A stretch of DNA of 64,000 nucleotides from Rutpela maculata (Eukaryota > Arthropoda > Insecta > Coleoptera > Cerambycidae). Below, piece after piece: positions 21,601-32,110 of the stretch. The notes under the pieces are model-generated. The model did not search any database. It was not told where the DNA came from and saw nothing but the letters and a program-made list of their open reading frames with translations. The translations under genes were made by a program, and so were the position numbers. Location of the stretch: positions 62,208,265 to 62,272,264 of the forward strand of contig OW386293.2 in assembly GCA_936432065.2 (NCBI GenBank), read 5' to 3'. Positions within the stretch are counted from its first letter, which is position 1; every line of letters begins with the position of its first letter.

Positions 21601-21744
21601 AGAATAGAAGAAATGATGACTATGATGGAAGAAATAGAAACTATACAAATATCATTCAGATTTTATTTGTTCAAGTTTTAAAAGACTGTCCCTACTTCCC
21701 TATACTTAGCTAACTTATATACTAATTTTAAAATTATGAAAGTT

Positions 21745-21950
21745 TTTGTCAAATCTGACTTTACAATTGTCAGTTAAAAATCGTTCCTGTGAATTTGGAA
21801 ATTTAAGAGACAGTCTAGTTAAAGATGTAATGGTCTGCTATGCAAGTCCATACGAGCCAAGCTTCTGGAGAAAGATGAAGATTCATTGGACAAGGTAATC
21901 AAAATCTGTTTAAATATTGAAAATATCCGAGAGCATAATAACATGCAGGT
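21745..21950 (+). pseudogene. LTR retrotransposon gag, middle piece
   Basis: It encodes FLSNLTLQLSVKNRSCEFGN, then LRDSLVKDVMVC and, after a frameshift, LLEKDEDSLDKVIKICLNIE, then NIREHNNMQ. This is the 'C.FG.LrDSLvkDr.VCG...LL.e..LtLdkai.iC...E' block of insect LTR-element gag proteins. It lies between two LINEs and fits between the N-terminal gag piece at 19650-20219 and the zinc-knuckle piece at 24446-24684. Sequence 21600-21744 is not clearly assigned. Confidence 0.65.
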
Positions 21951-24229
21951 ATGATTTGTATTCAATAAATGATATTCAGAATCATGTAAATAACACTTTA
22001 GATTTAATATTGACAAACATGACTGAAGCGAGGGTGTCTCTATCTGAAAGCCCTCTAGTACCAATAGATAACTATCATCCTCCTCTGGAGATCGACTTTG
22101 GTCTTGTTATGATTAATAATAACAATAGCCAAGACATTGACACAAATGAAAGGTGTTATAACTTTAAAAAAGGAGATTACCTTAAGTTATATCATCTTCT
22201 TAGTCAGTGTGACTGGAAGGATATTATCACTTCAGGGGATCCTGACGAATGCACCGATCAGTTTTATACTGCGCTATATCAAATATTAGACGAATGCATT
22301 CCACAAATAAAGGTGTTTAAGAAAAATAAATATCCTAACTGGTATACAACCGACCTTATTAAAAAAATAAAAATTAAAAAACGCTATTCAAAAAAATCGA
22401 AAAGAGACCCTATGTACAAACGCAGATTTTGTGAATTAAGAGCAGAGGTCAAGCAGCTAATTAAAATTTGTCACGCTAATTACATTGAGAATATTGAATC
22501 TGATATTAACCACAATCCCAAAAAATTCTGGGAATACATACAAAATAAAAGAACCAATTCTAATATTGCATATAGATTTTCCATGAATGATAGTATTTTT
22601 GAAAACGATGAAGACGTTGCCAATGCTTTTGCAGAATATTTTCAATCTGTCTACAGTACCAGCGCGCCATTCACACCAGATGCAAATCTCAAGAACTATG
22701 ATCTTGATCAATTAATTATTAAAGATATAACAACTGATGAAATTCGCAAATCAATACAATCACTGAAACCCAAGACTGCAATAGGTGCAGATAAGGTACC
22801 AACATATTTTTATAAAGCTTATGTTGACTTACTAGTGCTCCCACTACAAATAATATTTAATACTTCTTTAAAAGAAAGAAAATTTCCAGATAAATTCAAG
22901 ATAGGTCGAGTCACTCCCATACACAAAGCAGGAAATACGAGTGTTATAACAAACTATCGACCTATCACAGTTTTACCTTCTCCATCTAAAATATTTGAAC
23001 GTGTAATATATAATAGTATGTATTCCCATGTCTCATCAGTCCTTATTGAACAACAACATGGTTTTGTTAGCAAAAGATCTACTGTTAGTAATTTATGTGT
23101 ATTTTCTGATTATGTCACTCATAAAATAGGGGAATCCCAGATAGATACTGTATATAATGATCTATCAAAAGCATTTGATAGAGTTAACCATAAAGTATTA
23201 TTAACGAAATTACAGGGTTTCTCTATTGATGACGACTTATTGCAGTTTTTATTATCGTACCTCACTAATCGACCACATTTTGTCAAATTTAATGACTGTT
23301 ATTCACATACCTTTATACCAACATCTGGGGTACCGCAGGGTTCGATATTGGGGCCCTTGCTTTTTGTAATGTTTGTCAATGATATCTCCACTTATATTAA
23401 GCACTCAAGATTTTTATTATATGCAGATGATTTAAAATTGTTTCTCCAAATTAACACACTAAAAGACACTGAAAGGTTACAAAGTGACCTTGAGGCCATT
23501 TCTACGTTCTGTAAAGACAATGACCTAGTCTTGAATGAATCGAAATGCAAGATTATATCCTATACGAAAAAGAAAGATCCTGTCGTAGTGGCATATGTTA
23601 TCAACGATATTCAAATTGAGAGACTAAATGAAATTAAAGATCTTGGCGTCTTGTTCACCAACCATTTTTCATTTAACGATCACATAATAGCTCTGACCTC
23701 TGAATGCTATAGGAAATTAGGATTTATTCTTAGATCGAGTAAAGATTTTAGTTACAGCACCTGCATTATGTTGTTTAATTCATATGTACGCTCTAAACTT
23801 GAATATTGTTGCATTATATGGTCTCCAAGAGCATTTCTTTACACTGATATGCTGGAAAAAGTACAAAAAATGTTTTTAAGATCTATGTATTTTAAGAAAC
23901 ATAGAATATGGCCTTTCTTAATGTCCTATCAAAGTCAGCTAACAGAATTTAATGTAACTTCTCTTACTAAACGCCGTAAAAACATTCAAATATTATTTAT
24001 ATTTGATATTTTATATAACAAAATAGATGCACCAGAAATTCTAGGTGCCTTAAGCTTTCATGTACCAGACGTCAGACTAAGGAGGAGAGATTGTATGTTT
24101 AACACATCTGCAAATACAAACTCACCTGTTGAAAGATGTTCATCGGCAGTCAATGATATAATCTGTGATGCAGATATGTTTAATATCAACAGAAACAAAT
24201 TAAAGTCAAAACTATCTGTGATAAGATAA
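21951..24229 (+). CDS. 5'-truncated LINE ORF2 with intact RT domain
   Basis: A long open frame (about 760 residues) of a Jockey-like LINE. It starts inside the endonuclease (NTLDLILTN, then PIDNYHPPLEIDFGL). RT motifs follow in order: GADKVPTYFYKA, RVTPIHKAGNTSVITNYRPI, QQHGFVSKRSTVSNLCVF, TVYNDLSKAFDRVNH, SGVPQGSILGPLLFVMFVND and FLLYADDLKLFL (catalytic YADD). A C-terminal region follows with LGVLFTNHFSFNDHI and VRSKLEYCCIIWSP. No stop or frameshift is seen, so it is young or was active recently. However, most of the endonuclease and any ORF1 are missing. The open frame begins at a TTG at 21917 that belongs to flanking gag sequence, so no natural start codon is present. Confidence 0.9.
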
Positions 24230-24445
24230 GATAACATAAATATTTAGTTTACTTTTTAGTCATGTCATGTACTTATACTGCGAATGTTTTTATTATTGTT
24301 ATTTTAGTTGATTGTTATTCATTATTATTTACAGTATGTTGTACTCAAGCCTGTATTTATTGTTTTTTCTGTGTTTCACTGTATATATGTAACTAGGGAA
24401 TACCTGTTTATATGCAGTATAAATAAATAAATAAATAAATAAATA
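24230..24445 (+). mobile_element. LINE 3' UTR with (AAAT)n tail
   Basis: AT-rich 3' UTR of the preceding LINE, ending in AAATAAATAAATAAATAAAT at about 24420-24445. This tail marks a target-primed insertion 3' end. Gag coding sequence resumes immediately after it. Confidence 0.8.
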
Positions 24446-24684
24446 ATCGGCAGATTACGAATGGATACGATAAGGAGCATGCAACAAACCAGGTAGACCA
24501 AATCAGGAAACAACAACGAGGTGCAGACGGTAGAAAGTTCAAAGAAACACGTAAGTTACAGTGCACAAAGTGTAATAAATCTCAATTATGGAAAATGTCC
24601 TGCTTTTGGTAAAACCTGTAATAATTGTGGTACTCTGAATCATTTTCCTTATTGTTGTAAAAATAAACGTAGTAATAGTAATTA
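24446..24684 (+). pseudogene. LTR retrotransposon gag, zinc-knuckle piece
   Basis: The frame gives RQITNGYDKEHATNQVDQIR, KQQ..., then LQCTKCNKS; after a one-base shift NYGKCPAFGKTCNNCGTLNH, FPYCC and a stop at 24682-24684. The paired knuckle CxKCxxxHNYGKCPAFGKTC followed by CNNCGTLNHFxxCC is characteristic of nucleocapsid regions in this group of insect LTR elements. It completes the gag begun at 19650. The pol that should follow is replaced by a GC-rich block. Confidence 0.78.
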
Positions 24685-24704
24685 ACCCTGTGGTTGAGCC
24701 ATCT

Positions 24705-25088
24705 ACAGGGTGCGTCTCCAGGTGGCAGATAGGAGGACGGCCAGTCTGCTGGGTCATACTGGGAGACTGGTTAGTGACGGTCATAAGGGAGGGCCGCGGT
24801 CTAAAACCCGCGCGTTACCGAACGAAAACCGTCGCCGCGGACCAGCTCATGACACACACCGTAAACCGCTTGTGCAGTGCAACGACTCCGGTAACAGGCC
24901 TAAAAACCCAAGCCGGATAGTACTGACAAGGGCCACGGAGGATTTGGCTTAACCGCCCGGTTCACGTGGATGAGATACCACTATAAAAACCTTCCCAATC
25001 TCAAGGTATTGTGCGCGCCGAGGGTATGCATGGCCGAGAGGAGGCCCGGTTATTAGCAGCAAAACTCGGGGCACCTGACGCACCCTGT
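24705..25088. repeat. 384-bp GC-rich block with 12-bp perfect inverted ends
   Basis: ACAGGGTGCGTC (24705-24716) is exactly inverted at 25077-25088 (GACGCACCCTGT). The interior (GTCTCCAGGTGGCAGATAGG...) is strikingly GC-rich and resembles 5' regions of some insect non-LTR elements. It precedes a DUF4780-like ORF and could be its 5' UTR. The terminal word ACAGGGTGCG also ends the MITE at 14511-15263. Whether this is a separate element or a structured leader is open. Confidence 0.45.
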
Positions 25089-25149
25089 TTTATGCAGTCT
25101 ACTGTGCTTATAGGGGGCTCTGGGCACGGCGACCTTTAATTCCGTCTTA

Positions 25150-25753
25150 CTCGTGGAAGATCAATCACAAAAAAATAAACCAACAACCTCGGGAGGAGGT
25201 CCTGCAAAGGAGAATCCACCAAAGAGACTCTCCGGAGCTGCCAGAAGGAAGCTTCGGAAGATTAAACGGCAGGGACTAGGGGATCCATCTGGATCTGGGC
25301 TATCATAGCCTGGAGGCGATGGCATTCCCAGGGATCTGCCGAGCACAAGCAGAGAACCTCAGGGAGACAACCCAGGGCAGGGAGTTAAACGCGACTGGTT
25401 CGAGGGAAGCACCTCTGAGGGTCTCAGAAAAACGCGGCCAAGTAAGAGGGGCAGAGTCAGCAATAAACCTGATTTCTCTTATGGGGCCGCGCTTACAGAC
25501 ATCAAGGTATCCATACTACCACATGACGTCCCTGAGTGCAGGTCAAGCGGAACTGATAACATCCCTAGAGGACATAGTCGAAGGACAACAACCCCCGAGG
25601 TTCTCGGGAGGGAGTCAATCTACGGGGCGGGGGCTTTCTCCTAGCCTCCTGCGCTGACCAAGCCACCAAGGTTTGGTTGACGTGGGCGGTGGAGCAATGC
25701 ACACCCTGGGACGGGGCGAAACTTAGCGTCTGTGACGCCAAGGACATAGAAGA
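25150..25753 (+). pseudogene. DUF4780-like protein, probable LINE ORF1 remnant
   Basis: Several frames together give the DUF4780 pattern seen in insect transposon-related proteins. There is a basic, Ser/Gly-rich N-terminus (KRLSGAARRKLRKIKRQGLG, RPSKRGRVSNKPDFSYG), then AALTDIKVSILPHD, SAGQAELITSLEDIVEGQQP, PRFSGG, and CADQATKVWLTWAVEQCTPW, DGAKLSVCDAKDI. At least three frameshifts or stops break it. It is cut at 25753 by the simple-repeat tail of a minus-strand LINE. Linking it to the GC-rich leader upstream is inference. Confidence 0.65.
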
Positions 25754-28476
25754 AGAAGAAGAAGAAAGATCTTTATTTAGGCAAGATAACATATTACAAA
25801 AAAGAAAAAATATATACACATAAATACATCCGTACACATATACACAAATATATATAGAATAGACTAGTATATTTCTCATGTTGGATACACATAGTATATA
25901 TATGAACGTCACAAAAAAATATATATTTAGAGTGATTAAAAACAGTAAAATTACAATTAATAATAAATATAACACATTTTGTATATCAAAAAACACAGAA
26001 CACGTGGTCACAAAATAAAATCATCACAGATTTTGTTTAGGTATTTTTCAGTAATACTACTGTGGCTGATAATTTAGATATTCCTCAACTGAGTAGAAAC
26101 TGTTAACAGCAAGAAATTTTCTCAGACAAGAGTTAAATTTGTTTGGTGAATCAATGGCTTTGATTTCTGGTGGTAACTTATTGTACATTTTAATACCTGC
26201 ATGACATGGAGATTTTTTATATAAAGTTGTATTATGATTTTTAATTTTTAATAGATGACCTTGCCTGGTATTGTATAAATGATTGTCTGAATTGGTTTCG
26301 AACATGTTTAAATTTTTTTTGACAGATTTAATAATTTTTAAAATATACAGTGTATCTTTTTTATTTGTTGCCGAATTAATTTCAAATTTTTATCAGCCAT
26401 ACAAGTCCATAAGGTGACTTTATTCAACACATAAATGCCGTCTAAATCTAAAACGCCGGCCTACTGCGATAAAAAGAAAATGTCAATTTTCGAGAAATCA
26501 TAGTAGGCTTAGAGATAGACAAACATTTTGTTAACAAAAGTTGTTCAGAATCACTTGATATGCCCCCCTGTAAAATTTTGTGAAAATCGGAATATTTTCA
26601 AAAAATAATTTTTTGTTTCACTTCTCGTGAAGACGCCCCTGTATCTTTTTTATTTGTGGCCGAATTAATTTCAAATTTTTATCAGCCATACAAGTCCATA
26701 AGGTGACTTTATTCAACACATAAATGCCGTCTAAATCTAAAACGCCGGCCTACTGCGATAAAAAGAAAATGTCAATTTTCGAGAAATCATAGTAGGCTTA
26801 GAGATAGACAAAAATTTTGTTAACAAAAGTTGTTCGGAATCACTTGATATGCCCCCCTGTAAAATTTTGTGAAAATCGGAATATTTTCAAAAAAAAATTT
26901 TTGTTTCACTTCTCGTGAAGACACCCCTGTATCTTTTTTATTTGTGGCCGAATTAATTTCAAATTTTTATCAGCCATACAAGTCCATAAAGTGACTTTAT
27001 TCAATACATAAATGCCGTTTAAATCTAAAACGCCGGCCTACTGCGATAAAAAGAAAATGTCAATTTTCGAGAAATCATAGTAGGCTTAGAGATAGACAAA
27101 AATTTTGTTAACAAAATTTTTGTCTATCTCTAAGCCTACTATGATTTCTCGAAAATTGACATTTTCTTTTTATCGCAGTAGGCCGGCGTTTTAGATTTAA
27201 ACGGCATTTATGTATTGAATAAAGTCACTTTATGGACTTGTATGGCTGATAAAAATTTGAAATTAATTCGGCCACAAATAAAAAAGATACAGGGGTGTCT
27301 TCACGAGAAGTGAAACAAAAATTTTTTTTTGAAAATATTCCGATTTTCACAAAATTTTACAGGGGGGCATATCAAGTGATTCCGAACAACTTTTGTTAAC
27401 AAAATTTTTGTCTATCTCTAAGCCTACTATGATTTCTCGAAAATTGACATTTTCTTTTTATCGCAGTAGGCCGGCGTTTTAGATTTAGACGGCATTTATG
27501 TGTTGAATAAAGTCACCTTATGGACTTGTATGGCTGATAAAAATTTGAAATTAATTCGGCCACAAATAAAAAAGATACAGGGGTGTCTTCACGAGAAGTG
27601 AAACAAAAAATTATTTTTTGAAAATATTCCGATTTTCACAAAATTTTACAGGGGGGCATATCAAGTGATTCTGAACAACTTTTGTTAACAAAATGTTTGT
27701 CTATCTCTAAGCCTACTATGATTTCTCGAAAATTGACATTTTCTTTTTATCGCAGTAGGCCGGCGTTTTAGATTTAGACGGCATTTATGTGTTGAATAAA
27801 GTCACCTTATGGACTTGTATGGCTGATAAAAATTTGAAATTAATTCGGCAACAAATAAAAAAGATACAGGGGTGTCTTCACGAGAAGTGAAACACACTGT
27901 ATATGCTATGAATAGTTAAAATTTTATTATTTTTGAAATAAGGTCTACAAGTATCGCTTGGTGCAATATCAAATAATAACCTGATGAGCCTTTTCTGTAG
28001 GATAAACACGCGATTTATACTTGAGGCAGCACCCCAAGCCACGATGTTGTATGATAAATGTGAATATGCAAGTGCATAATAAATATTTAATAATGATTTG
28101 ATATTAAAGCTACCCTTCAACTGCCTTAATGCGAAGTATGCATGATTTAGCTTTGTGCAGACATTTTTAATTTGCTCTTCCCAACAAAGACTACTGTCTA
28201 TCATAGTTCCCAGGAACTTGACCGCTGTTGAGAAGTTTTCTGTAGGTATTACTCTGATGAGATCTTCCGAAGGTGATCTTCGTTGAGAGAAGTACACACA
28301 TTCGGTTTTACCAATATTCAAGATTAATGTATTACTATGACACCAGTCTTGATACGATCCTAGAATTCTATTTATTTTACCCTGAAGCTCCACAGGATCC
28401 CGTGCTGAGAGCAACATCGAAGTGTCATCAGCAAACATCACAACCAGACCCTCCTGCATATAAAGTTTACATCTAA
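25754..28476 (-). pseudogene. LINE ORF2 C-terminal half, split by a palindromic insert
   Basis: On the minus strand, 28459-27901 encodes VVMFADDTSMLLSA (FADD variant of the RT active site), TECVYFSQRRS, VKFLGTMIDSSLCWEEQI and LSYNIVAWGAASSINRVFIL. After the 1.55-kb insert (26351-27900) the protein resumes at 26305-26057: DNHLYNTRQGHLLKIKNHN, MYNKLPPEIKAIDSPNKF and SFYSVEEYLNY. The 3' UTR reaches a (TTC)n tail preceded by AATAAAGATC at 25754-25775. It is 5'-truncated near 28476, just upstream of the active site. The two halves belong to one copy because the break lies at the same point (HSIY / ILKII). Confidence 0.85.
26351..27900. mobile_element. Palindromic element made of 288-bp tandem units
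   Basis: A 1.55-kb insert in a LINE. The left half has about 2.6 direct units with a period of 288-289 bp (GTATCTTTTTTATTTG at 26352, 26641 and 26929). The right half is their inverted copy, and the centre lies near 27113 at AAAATTTTGTTAACAAAATT. The right end reads, inverted, CAGTGTGTTTCACTTCTCGT; the left end keeps CAGTG and then lacks about 30 bp. TA (or TATA) flanks both sides, as for Tc1/mariner-type elements. There is no ORF. It looks like a MITE whose arms were amplified into satellite-like repeats. Confidence 0.85.
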
Positions 28477-28489
28477 TCTAAATAAAAAT

Positions 28490-29111
28490 AATAATAAGTA
28501 TGCAATAAACTATACATATTTATCTAATTAAAATTTATTTACAAATTTGTAATATTAAAAGAAAATTTAACTACGGGTGAAATACCTTTACAATGTTTTT
28601 ATATGACTGATTAAACGCACTTAAAATTTGCTAAAGTTGTTGCATCCTTTATTTGTTGTGGTAATGAGTTGTACTGATTCAATCCTTTGAAAAATATAGA
28701 ATTCATAGCTTTTTTTGAATTAGTCCTTTCAATGTGGAAGTTATTTCGACATCTGGTGTTATACTCATGAATTTCATGGTTAAAAGTGACAAATGATCGT
28801 AGATAAGAAGGTAATAGGCCCTTTAATATTTTCTATATAAAAATCATGGTAAAATAATATAACCTATTATTTATTGATTGCCAGTTTAATACCTCAAGCA
28901 TTAAATTTACTGGAGTATACCTGTTACATTGTAGTATTATTCTCATACCACGGTTCTGAAGTTTTTGTAGTGCTGATTGGCTGTTCTTGTCTAATAAAAA
29001 TAGTAATGATAAACAATAGTTAAAATGTGGTGGAATGATTGTGTTATAAACCAATAGTCTACTAGCTATTGATAAACGAGCAGATATCCTTGTTACAGGG
29101 CCTAGACCCAT
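28490..29111 (-). pseudogene. LINE ORF2 C-terminal remnant
   Basis: Minus-strand coding for the post-RT region of another LINE family: ARLSIASRLLVYNTIIPPHF, NYCLSLLFLLDKNSQSALQK and LQNRGMRIILQCNRYTPVNL. After a stop comes GLLPSYLRSFVTFNHEIHEY, NTRCRNNFHIERTNSKKAMN and NQYNSLPQQIKDATTLANF. It is truncated at its 5' end near 29111, and the 3' edge against the neighbouring LINE is not sharp. Confidence 0.75.
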
Positions 29112-30032
29112 TTATAAAAGGGGCCCCAAAGGCTGCTCAACCTCGAACGCAGGGTAGGGTAGTCACCCTGTGCCCTGAATAAAATTTTAATATTTTACGT
29201 GCAATACGCTAGTGAGGAGGGAGTCTCACACGGCCGACTAGTCAGGTCCTTGAGGGTGGCTTCGATAATTGGGGTGGTGTAGGTGGACAGATATAAAAAA
29301 CAATGTCGTTCTAATTAAACATTTAATCAGGGTACGTAGTTCAAAATATTTCACAATTATCACCGATAACTCAGTACGCAGTACAAGTATCACAATATAC
29401 CTTAGTAAGTGAACTAATAAGTGGGGCCCACACGCTTAACCTAATATACACAAAATAACTTACAAAATAATAAATCCTTGATAAATGTACAAAAGGTCAT
29501 ATGCCAGAAGCGTGACAAAAAAAACTACATAACTACCCAAGGTACAGTAAAACATGAAATTACTTAAAATTATTGACATCTATTTGTAAAATAAGGCAAA
29601 ACTATTCAGTTAGTGAAGTAACGATACACAAAATATACCAAATATTACTGAAATCTAAAATGTTACTGAGATTTACGTTACGAGCAAAATATTACCAATA
29701 TTCCTTGAAAATTTATTTTACTGTCCCGTGGACGTTGAGTTGATGTACCGGATCCCTCGTTAAGAGAATATGATTCCGCTTACCTTTGGTAGTGTCTGAA
29801 TACCTTTTCCCGTCCTACCAGGGTAGAGTGATTCAGGTGATAATGTTGTAGAACTCTTCAGAATCGTCCTAAGTTGAAGACATAATCAAAATTCGACTTA
29901 GGCAAAAATTTCATTTAAAGACATTTTTGGGAGTCTGCAGAGGCGCAGATCAGTCCACAAGGGCCGTTTTGGGTTCTATAAGGCGTTGGAAATGACCAGG
30001 TGAAAATTCGAAGAAACACACTTAGGAAAAAT
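29112..30032. other. Non-coding, unassigned
   Basis: No ORF or second copy is recognised. It contains a GC-rich start (29112-29280) and forms the left flank of the tandem duplication that begins at 30033. Confidence 0.4.
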
Positions 30033-30378
30033 GTTTTTGGTTCAGAATATGAGAGTAGAAGTATATAATGACAAAGATTTATGAATAATATACTTTTTCA
30101 AAGGTACCATAAATTGGACTTTGAAAAATAATATTTTTAGAAGGGCGTCAAAATTTGGCCCAGGAATCGATTTATCGAAAGTACGCCAAAGTTTCACTTG
30201 CAGACTAATTTTTCAAAACTGCGTTGAAATTTGGCTTGAAGATCGATTTTTCCAAAGTACGCCAAAATTTCACCCGCAGATTAACTTTTCAAAAGTACCT
30301 TGAAATTTGGCTTGAAAATCGATTTTTCAAAAGTACGCCAAAATTTCATCCGCGGATTAACTTTTCAAAAGTACCTTG
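30033..30378 (+). repeat. 38-bp/76-bp tandem array, copy 1
   Basis: Monomers of 38 bp alternate between two types, starting GTACCTTGAAATTTGGCTTG and GTACGCCAAAATTTCACCCG, to give a 76-bp dimer. The array starts with TTTTTGGTTCAGAATATGAG, which recurs at 31605. It joins gypsy LTR sequence abruptly at about 30379. Small ORFs in it are repeat artefacts. Confidence 0.85.
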
Positions 30379-30881
30379 AAAACGGATTCTTTGAACTAAT
30401 ATTTCTTAATTGATCTTGAGGCCTGTTGACGGTCTATAATCCCTGGAACTTTCGTATAGAAAACCGGATGTGTCGAGTTAATTCGCATTAACGTTCGACC
30501 TTCTGGTTGCTTTACGGAGGTTTGATAGGGATTTTTTTATGCGTTTTTTGAGAAATATATTCCGTTATTAATGGACCAAAACGTGATTTTCGCGTACCAA
30601 AACTAATCCCTCCGCAGAGAAATTCTTCGGTTGGGATTTTTTTATGCAAAAATTCAGGAAATTAAGAGGTGCCTAAACCCCTAACGAGAGAATTCGGGTC
30701 CAGAGAGAGCGTAGTTTCCGATCTGTGGTAGTGCAGCCTTGGTCCATTACTCGGCTACCGAAGTGCATCTTATCTCGAACCCGCCTGGGAGGTAGAAGAA
30801 CGGGGTAATACGCGACTGGCGCCCCCTGAGAAATAAATTGGTGTCGCGTCATTTTGACGCCCGGTAGTGCGTTCTTCTACA
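30379..30881 (+). mobile_element. Ty3/gypsy 5' LTR fragment, copy 1
   Basis: Near-identical to 32928-33429 and ending TGCGTTCTTCTACA directly before the primer-binding site. The upstream U3 part present in copy 2 is missing here. Confidence 0.8.
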
Positions 30882-30899
30882 TGGCGCCCAACGTGGGGC
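30882..30899 (+). promoter_or_regulatory. gypsy primer-binding site, copy 1
   Basis: TGGCGCCCAACGTGGGGC directly abuts the LTR end and begins with TGG. It is where the tRNA primer for minus-strand synthesis would anneal. Confidence 0.8.
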
Positions 30900-30931
30900 G
30901 TTGTTAGTCAGCAGGGCTTTCTGGAAAGGAT

Positions 30932-31639
30932 ATGGATGAATCAACGTCTTTCCAGTTTTACGAGGAGCCGACATCTGTGATGGACAACGTCTCTAGAGGG
31001 TTAGAGAGGCCGTGCGCGGAGGATGTACTGGGTAGTTCGGGGGTAGGCCCGAGTACCACTGAAGGAGTCATACAGCCCTCCTCAGAACAAGTGTTCGCCC
31101 AAATGGCAGCAGGTCTTGCCAAAGCTCTAAGCGAAGCCACGCACGAGCATAAGTATCGGTCGAAGCATCCAAATGCGGAATTTCATGGCTTCGAACACGA
31201 AGACCCTGAAACCTTCATTCATCATATGGAGGAATTTTTCGTCCGAGTACGAATTACGCAGGATAACGACCGTCTATATAAAATATCAGAACAGCTCAAA
31301 GACGATGCCAGGAAATGGTTCGAACAATACCGAACCCTAATTACCACGTATCCTCTATTCCTCGAGCGGTTCAGAAGCCGTTACGATTCAGGTGAAGTAC
31401 TCACCGAAGCAGTAGCTAATTTATATGGCAAGAAACAAGATGCCGAGGAAAATACGTCAGTATTTATTTCCAGGAAGGTATGCCTCTTCAAGAGAATCGA
31501 TCCGTTTAAGCCGGAGGCGATGAAGGCGGCTACCATCTTCAATCAGTTGAGACCTGATATGAAAATGCTCCTAAAGAGTGCCGTCATACTAGATACAAAT
31601 ACACTTTTTGGTTCAGAATATGAGAGTAGAAGTATATAA
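30932..31639 (+). pseudogene. gypsy gag, copy 1 (truncated, undamaged N-terminal half)
   Basis: Starts at an ATG 33 bp after the primer-binding site. It contains the retrotransposon gag/capsid domain: FHGFEHEDPETFIHHMEEFF, ARKWFEQYRTLITTYPLFLE and FISRKVCLFKRIDPFKPEAM. Unlike copy 2 it has no frameshift at the ARKWFEQY position. At about 31605 the gag (VILDTNTL) runs into repeat-array sequence, giving a short foreign tail FGSEYESRSI and a stop. The break is the junction of a tandem duplication. The nucleocapsid part is missing. Confidence 0.85.
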
Positions 31640-32110
31640 TGACAAAGATTTATGAATAATATACTTTTTCAAAGGTACCATAAATTGGACTTTGAAAAAT
31701 AATATTTTTGGAAGGGCGTCAAAATTTGGCCCAGGAATCGATTTATCGAAAGTACGCCAAAGTTTCACTTGCAGACTAATTTTTCAAAACTGCGTTGAAA
31801 TTTGGCTTGAAGATCGATTTTTCCAAATTACGCCAAAATTTCACCCGCAGATTAACTTTTCAAAAGTACCTTGAAATTTGGCTTGAAAATCGATTTTTCA
31901 AAAGTACGCCAAAATTTCACCCGCGGATTAACTTTTCAAAAGTACCTTGAAATTTGGCTTGAAAATCAATTTTTCAAAAGTACGCCAAAATTTCACCCGC
32001 AGATTAGTTTTTCAAAAGTACCTTGAAATTTGGCTCGAAAATCGATTTTTCAAAAGTACGCTAAAATTGGTCTTAAAATGGATTTTTCAAAAGTACCACG
32101 AAGTCAGTTT
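31605..32110 (+). repeat. 38-bp/76-bp tandem array, copy 2 (longer)
   Basis: Same array as at 30033-30378 with more dimers. GTACCTTG starts at 31866, 31942 and 32018, exactly 76 bp apart. It decays into single monomers near 32050-32110. Confidence 0.85.

Noticed and set aside
25565..26011. 148-residue minus-strand ORF
   Set aside because: It joins the antisense of the DUF4780-like pseudogene to LINE 3' UTR across an insertion junction.
30958..31140. Antisense ORFs opposite gypsy gag and pol (also 33506-33688, 34327-34653, 35247-35516)
   Set aside because: Shadows of the real coding strand with no domain content.
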